A stretch of 64,000 nt of DNA from Siphonodentalium dalli (lineage: Eukaryota; Mollusca; Scaphopoda; Gadilida; Siphonodentaliidae): NCBI GenBank assembly GCA_032622095.1, contig CP136067.1, positions 91,440,707-91,504,706 on the forward strand, written 5' to 3'. Numbering within the stretch: the first letter of the stretch is position 1; each line of letters starts with the position of its first letter. Positions 58,838-64,000 of the stretch are shown in pieces. Position numbers and translations under genes: made by a program. A model generated the notes under the pieces. That model did no database searches. It had not been told where the DNA came from and saw only the letters and a program-made list of their open reading frames with translations.

Positions 58838-59240
58838 AAGCCACACCATTATACTCCTAATACCATGGGGATATTTATGTATAAGTGTTATGGCAATCGG
58901 CGACTAAAGAAATTATTCTCAAATTTCTGCCCCCATCTCTCATCCAAACGGCACCTATTTGTCGTCTTTAAATCACACAATTATATTCCTTTTGTCATGG
59001 TGTAGAATGATTCAATTTGGTGGAAATCGGCGCTAATTTTTTTTTAGCAATTTCGGTGCCCCTCTCCCATTACGTGGATCCCTGACTCCAACGGCGCCAC
59101 GTTTGACATATATAAACCACACCATTATATTCCTTAAATCATGGGGCTGATTATATATGTTTGGTGGCAATCGGCGACACAAACAATTGATGTCCCTCCC
59201 CTTTTCTGCCCTCCCCCGACAACAACAGCGTCACTTTATA
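58832..59240 (+). repeat. ~138-bp satellite array, right part
   Basis: Resumes the unit broken at 39672: 'aagccacaccattatactcc' continues as in the intact unit 'aaaccacaccattatattcc' at 59117. tgg(c/a)aatcggcg occurs near 58890, 59021 and 59164. Same orientation as the left part, unlike the element's inverted arms. Confidence 0.8.
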
Positions 59241-60360
59241 ACATTATAACCCGCACCATTATCTTTCACGTAAATAGTATAAACCCGTTATACCTCCTTT
59301 GTTTCATCTAGATGGTCCACCGTGGATTTCTATGGAACACACAGAGACAGATATTCGCAAATATAGATATAGATATCTTCAGCTGCGGGTGTGAAAATGT
59401 TTGACTTGATTCGGCCCAACGTTACGTTTTGTATTTCTTAACACTGTATGTTATACAGTTTATAAGAATAAACAATTCAATTCAGGAACCCACCCTTTAA
59501 AGATCGGAGCTATTATAAATAGTTGTTTTTAAATAGTGTATACGTAATGTATTATTATGTTCTATATCATGCAAATATTGAAACGTGGCAAAACTGAATC
59601 ATAAAGTCTATAATAAAGAGCGTTATTTTGTTATCTTTGTGTAAAAAATAAAGAGCGTTATTTTAACTTATTTCAAATATGAAGTTTATATGAGAATCAT
59701 TAAACATGCGCGATGATGGGATACCATTTCGTATCTTACACACTCTTATAATAAAATATATTATTATCCATCCCTTAACTAACACTATTTCTGATTGGGC
59801 AAAAGCTGCCACGTGATAATCCGTGACAAAGTCATATTGAACTCCCGATTGTCGTATTGGAGTCCCAAGTATGCAATATTACTTGTTTTAACGGGACTAT
59901 GTGACGCCACAAATTAACTATTGCGAAATGAATCGATGAAATTGTGATGCGTTCGCAACACTGGTGGATTTAGCAGAAATTTAGTTTTTTTTTATTTCCG
60001 TGTGTACTCTTCCAAATCATGCTTTCTGATGATCAAATACAGGCTTTTATACATAACTAAGTGCCGGCAAATACCAAAAGTAACCACTAAAGTTTTATTC
60101 CCAAAATTTGGATAAACATACAATAAAAATATCATTATACATTATGACTTTTTACCACAACCTGGACTCGTACAAGAAAAACACATACTGTACACAACAC
60201 TGTATAATAACTTTATAGTATCAACCGGAATATAGCCATATATATCTTGGCGCTAAATAAATAAAATAGCTGATTCCGCAAACGTACCCCTAGTTTCATA
60301 AATCTAAAGGAGATAATTCATCAGCCCGGGTTACTATAATGGTTGATTCAGATATTGTTT
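59241..60360. other. No gene; two AATAAAGAGCGTTATTTT motifs
   Basis: AATAAAGAGCGTTATTTT occurs twice about 36 bp apart (around 59612 and 59648), the same core as in the palindromic element. Otherwise AT-rich DNA without a recognisable gene. Confidence 0.45.
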
Positions 60361-60379
60361 CGATCTAAATCCGTTGTTT

Positions 60380-60960
60380 TTATCCCAATCCGAAGACATT
60401 TTGGTGGGGGATATAACAATGGGTTCCGTCAGTCTGCCATTCCGTCTGTCTGTCCGTCCCGAAAAGTTTTTCCGGTGTTATTTCGAACAATTAAGTGTTT
60501 TGGTATATGAGTTCACAAGGAGAAGATCTGAACCGAGTTCAACAATTAGGCTCGGTCGGACACGGTCACCAGCGTCACGGCCCTTGGATTGAAATGGGGA
60601 GTTATTTCGTACAGTTTTGTCATGTGAGTTCATAAAATGAATACTGACACCGGCCGTACATTTTAAGCGAGTTACGGCCGGTGGATCTGATGTATTGGCG
60701 CTAAGCACCAAAAACAGTAAGTTGTCCAGGGTTTATTTCTAACATCTAGAATACGAACAGTTGTCAACGGATTTGAAATAGTTTGGTATGTGAGATCACA
60801 TGAGGAGTTTCTGAAACGAGTTCGCAAAGGACCACACATTTTTACCAGAGTTATAGTATTTTTAGCTATCTTTTGAAAATATCATACATTATGGGAACGT
60901 TCTGTCTAAGTGTGAATTTGGGTCTGGTCCGAACATTTCTGACTTAGTTATGCCCCTTGC
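60380..60960 (+). repeat. Degenerate dispersed repeat ('gtctgtctgtccgtcc')
   Basis: A cgtctgtctgtccgtcc tract (60440-60458) is followed by related units containing 'ttggtat(a/g)tgag(t/a)tcaca(a/t)gagga' near 60500 and 60783. The layout is typical of a diverged invertebrate repeat. Overlapping short frames are not genes. Confidence 0.5.
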
Positions 60961-61773
60961 CTACTCAGAATGTTCTCCATCGAAGAGGAAGTTTTTTTAG
61001 TAACATAAATAGTTTCTTCATGACCAGAAATTTAGACTCCTTTCTTCTTAGAAAAGCCGACGCCACATCTTTTCACCCAAGCAAATTCGTCCATAACACA
61101 GAAGCAAAGTTTGATTCAATGATTGATCCCAGAATATAGTCGGTAATTTCTAAAACAAAAAAATAACTACCTTATTCGAGGGACATAACACAATTGTATC
61201 CAACGAGGGCATAGTGATAGTCACATACTAAGATGAGAGTATTTTGATGGTCGTTTCTGACCGTTGATAATCCACGCGTCCAATCGGTCGGACACATGTG
61301 TAAGATGTCAATTCAACCGATATCAATCTCAACCATTGTCACGCGTCCCAATATTTCATCTATTTCACACCAAAACTAATCGTCGCTATATATTTTCACC
61401 ATCGAAATGGCACTAAATTACGTCATCGCATTGTTGTGTGTTTGTTTTGTGTTTGCTGTTGTTTTTTTGTGATTGATATTTTGAATTTATATATAATACT
61501 TTTAATTACTAAACTGATTGTCGATAAATGGCCCGGTCATTTGATGATAAATGATAACGTGTAACTTTGCAGTTCAAACTAACGAAATAGTGAGTTGCCT
61601 CAGTATCAAATATTACATGACAAATTCGATAAATACTCAATATTTTAGAGACTCGCAAAGAAGTTTGTAGTGTTTTATACTGTATCCGGGTTAATTATGT
61701 CATGTTCTCTCGACAATAGTAGACAGTATTTGTTTGTGTACTCACACTGCATGTGACCAATTTACTCACCGTC
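60961..61773. other. No gene seen
   Basis: AT-rich DNA; the short frame at 60957-61139 has no domain signal. A GTGAGT donor-like site lies on the minus strand at about 61770-61765, just past the PAN-like exon. Confidence 0.45.
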
Positions 61774-61992
61774 CTAAGCCGCGACACACGCAAGGCTACT
61801 TCCAGTGCCCATGTTATGTGCACTCGTGACCGACAGTGGCCAATCATAAAGGAGGCATATCTTCCTGTCTGAGTCGTGGATAAAAGACACACACTTTGCC
61901 TTGGTGCAGCCCGTGGCGCAGTCTATGTAGTGACTTCTTGAGATTGTTTCGAATGATCCAGGCCTGCTCATTCTGTCGAGCGCATTGATTCT
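61774..61992 (-). CDS. PAN/apple-like domain exon (partial gene)
   Basis: The minus-strand frame encodes SFETISRSHYIDCATGCTK, AKCVSFIHDS, RKICLLYDW and ends SSLACVAA with TAG at 61776-61774. The C-x3-C-x4-C-x-S-F...C-x-L pattern is that of PAN/apple-like modules in secreted or membrane invertebrate proteins, which mediate protein or sugar contacts. Candidate acceptors lie at ...aatgagcag (about 61957) and ...attcttgag (about 61993). Upstream the frame runs on to 62346 without domain signal, probably intron or 5' flank. The rest of the gene was not found, so it may be a fragment. Confidence 0.5.
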   Translation of the reverse strand, partial: RINALDRMSRPGSFETISRSHYIDCATGCTKAKCVSFIHDSDRKICLLYDWPLSVTSAHNMGTGSSLACVAA

Positions 61993-64000
61993 CAAGAATA
62001 TACATGCACGATAAAAAAAACCATGACTGTGCATGACGGTGACGATCACTATGACGTGAAAGTAAACGCAAGCACGTGCTATGTGTATCGCTACCGACAT
62101 GGCTGTATGTAATGCACAAGCGTTGAAAGCCGTTGCGTAAATCACATAATTGGAAAATGCAACAACGGTAACTGGCCTGTTCTGAATGTATGTGGTCCCC
62201 AAAGGTCGAACTAAGTCTACGGAATGTACACGCAACTCGCCGGTATTAAGTAGTTCTTCAATTCCGAAAATGACGAAAGCCGTTGAGTAAATCACAAACG
62301 TGGTTTGTACAATATAAAACAATCCATATGGTTCTTGATAATTCAAGTCCCAGGATTGTACAGCTATTATGTAGTTCTATAATCATTCAGTAACGCACGT
62401 CATTGTTGGAATAAACAATTTTACATGAGCCATTGAGTTGATAGTCAGTTGAACTGTATCTCATGTTTTTGCCAAGCTGCTGGAACAACTGAGGAGGGGT
62501 GGTGCATTGGACCCAGTCAATAAATACGAAGTTGGCATTATGATCACGTGGGGTGGTTCACCAATCGACAATGAAGTTGAATCTACGACGAGTTTATGAC
62601 GTCTGCTATATCAACAATATTTTATATTCCAGTCTAGTTTACTGGTATCAAAGTTCCTTTCATCCCAAGACAAAGATTGTCGCTAATTTAAGTCAACTAT
62701 ACATTTCAATTGTCAACAATTAAGGGACAAAGTCACGGAAACTGGCACGCTTATGTGATCCTGTTGTGACTATATACGTATTATTGATCTGTGCATTTCA
62801 AAAGTATTCGTCGATATTGTGCTTACACGTTTGTGTGTATATACCTGTCAGATGTCGCGCCTTGTTTAGAATACTATACGTTGTGTGGTTTCTTTGGGGA
62901 CTGTTGTCAGAGTATAGAGTGTGCATTGTATTTATGTTTTTATGAGTCGTAGAGCGTACATTGTGGTGGCGATATAACTGATGTTCTGTATGAAGGAGTA
63001 TATCGGTAGGCGATCAGAATATCATTCATTGTCCAATCAAAAATATTTGTATCAACCAGATCATGATAAAAATATTTAAAAAAAACATCGCTTGCAACGC
63101 CATGTACGCACGTGGAAGACTTTTGAAGACGGGTAACACTTGTGTATGCATTGCCTCTGGTATAGCCTTTGGACTACTAGGACAAAGATGATTGCCATTG
63201 TATGTTTTTGAAAGTCTGGTATCTCTTACCTTGATAGCAAACTTGATTCCAGAGTTTAAAATACCTCAAATAGGGACCGAATTGCCAATTCCCTCACGAG
63301 AATAAGAGATGCCTAAATATTGGGGCATTTTAAATTAAGTTATGTTTCAAACTGTCTTGCAAATTATGAACAGAATTTAGTAAAATAAGTGGTTTAAACA
63401 AATAAAAAGAAAGCACTTTTCAGGTATAGGTCGATAGAGAGTTTGACATGAACTATTTTCTAAAAATAGAACATTATCTAGGTTATGAACCCAGCTATTG
63501 CATGAGCTCTGTCTACGCTCTGAAATCATCATTACTGCATGCCTGCGAGATAATGGATCAAACATTTTCATTGTATATTCTAGTGTTTGTTGGTAGCAAT
63601 TTGCAGAACCATTTGTTTATCAAATTAACAATAAAAGACAACATAAATATTGTTCAACGACGTTTGCAATAAATTTGACATTCTCCCAAAACCTCACTCA
63701 ACAAAAAGCTTTTCCGGCGAATCATGTAAATTCCTATCTTTTTATTTTTATTATAAAAGATGCATAATCTCTCCCCGGAATCATATGCATTACTTATGTG
63801 CATGAAATAATAATTCCGCGTCGGATGAGACGTCGTGTTGAGCTTGAGTTCTGAGATTTCATGATAACTTCTCTATAATCTGAATACTATTATCTCAATC
63901 TTCGTTTGAAACTAAGACAGAAAGTTCTCATATTTTAGAATATATGACAAGAACATAACGTTTCCCGGAAGACATATAGGCGGCATGATTGATGTTGAAT
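61993..64000. other. No gene seen
   Basis: AT-rich DNA. There is a weak internal duplication ('gccgttg(c/a)gtaaatcaca' near 62127 and 62279). Short frames such as 63448-63672 lack recognisable domains. The window ends without a gene boundary being visible. Confidence 0.45.

Overview
This 64-kb window is AT-rich animal genomic DNA, most likely from a lophotrochozoan and probably a mollusc. The inference rests on intron-split immune-type gene pieces (a C-type lectin, a TRIM/beta-propeller-like gene, a PAN/apple-type exon), several non-LTR retrotransposon remnants, MITEs, satellites and CA/TA microsatellites. There are no operons or prokaryotic signals. Genes are sparse and the window is dominated by mobile and repeated DNA.

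Left third (1-33613). An ~8.5-kb segment (1-8516) recurs almost unchanged at 25085-33613. Both copies carry the same decayed, 5'-truncated LINE on the minus strand (endonuclease, reverse transcriptase and zinc-knuckle tail in several frames, sharing one in-frame TGA), a 288-300 bp MITE, and long gene-free DNA. A third, partial copy (23131-24045) starts where the LINE ends and lacks it. Between the copies lie a TRIM-like gene in pieces (9350-12590), a ~350-440 bp satellite (13420-15835), a 1.8-kb GTTTAAAC-rich element, and two head-to-head copies of a short hydrophobic 'anchor' repeat.

Middle (33614-39672). A three-exon secreted C-type lectin gene runs on the minus strand (39008 to 35322). A second LINE, with a 26-bp target duplication, sits in its first intron. 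Degenerate lectin-exon fragments just beyond its 3' end suggest a former lectin cluster. Upstream of its start is a ~138-bp tandem repeat.

Right-centre (39673-58831). The outstanding object is a 19.2-kb, almost fully palindromic element flanked by a perfect 6-bp target duplication (AGCTTC) and inserted in the middle of one ~138-bp satellite unit. Size, AG...CT ends, 6-bp duplication and very long inverted repeats match the Maverick/Polinton class. However, I see no Polinton polymerase, integrase or capsid gene. It consists of 7.7-kb arms around a 1.4-kb polypyrimidine loop. The arms carry heat-shock-element-like repeats near the ends, many AATAAA-(GAGCGT)-type motifs that read as poly(A) signals on both strands, and a ~198-codon reading frame damaged differently in each arm. 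The right arm alone carries a nested 2.9-kb insertion.

Right end (58832-64000). The satellite resumes, followed by dispersed repeats, one PAN/apple-like exon (minus strand, about 61.8-62.0 kb) and DNA in which I see no gene.
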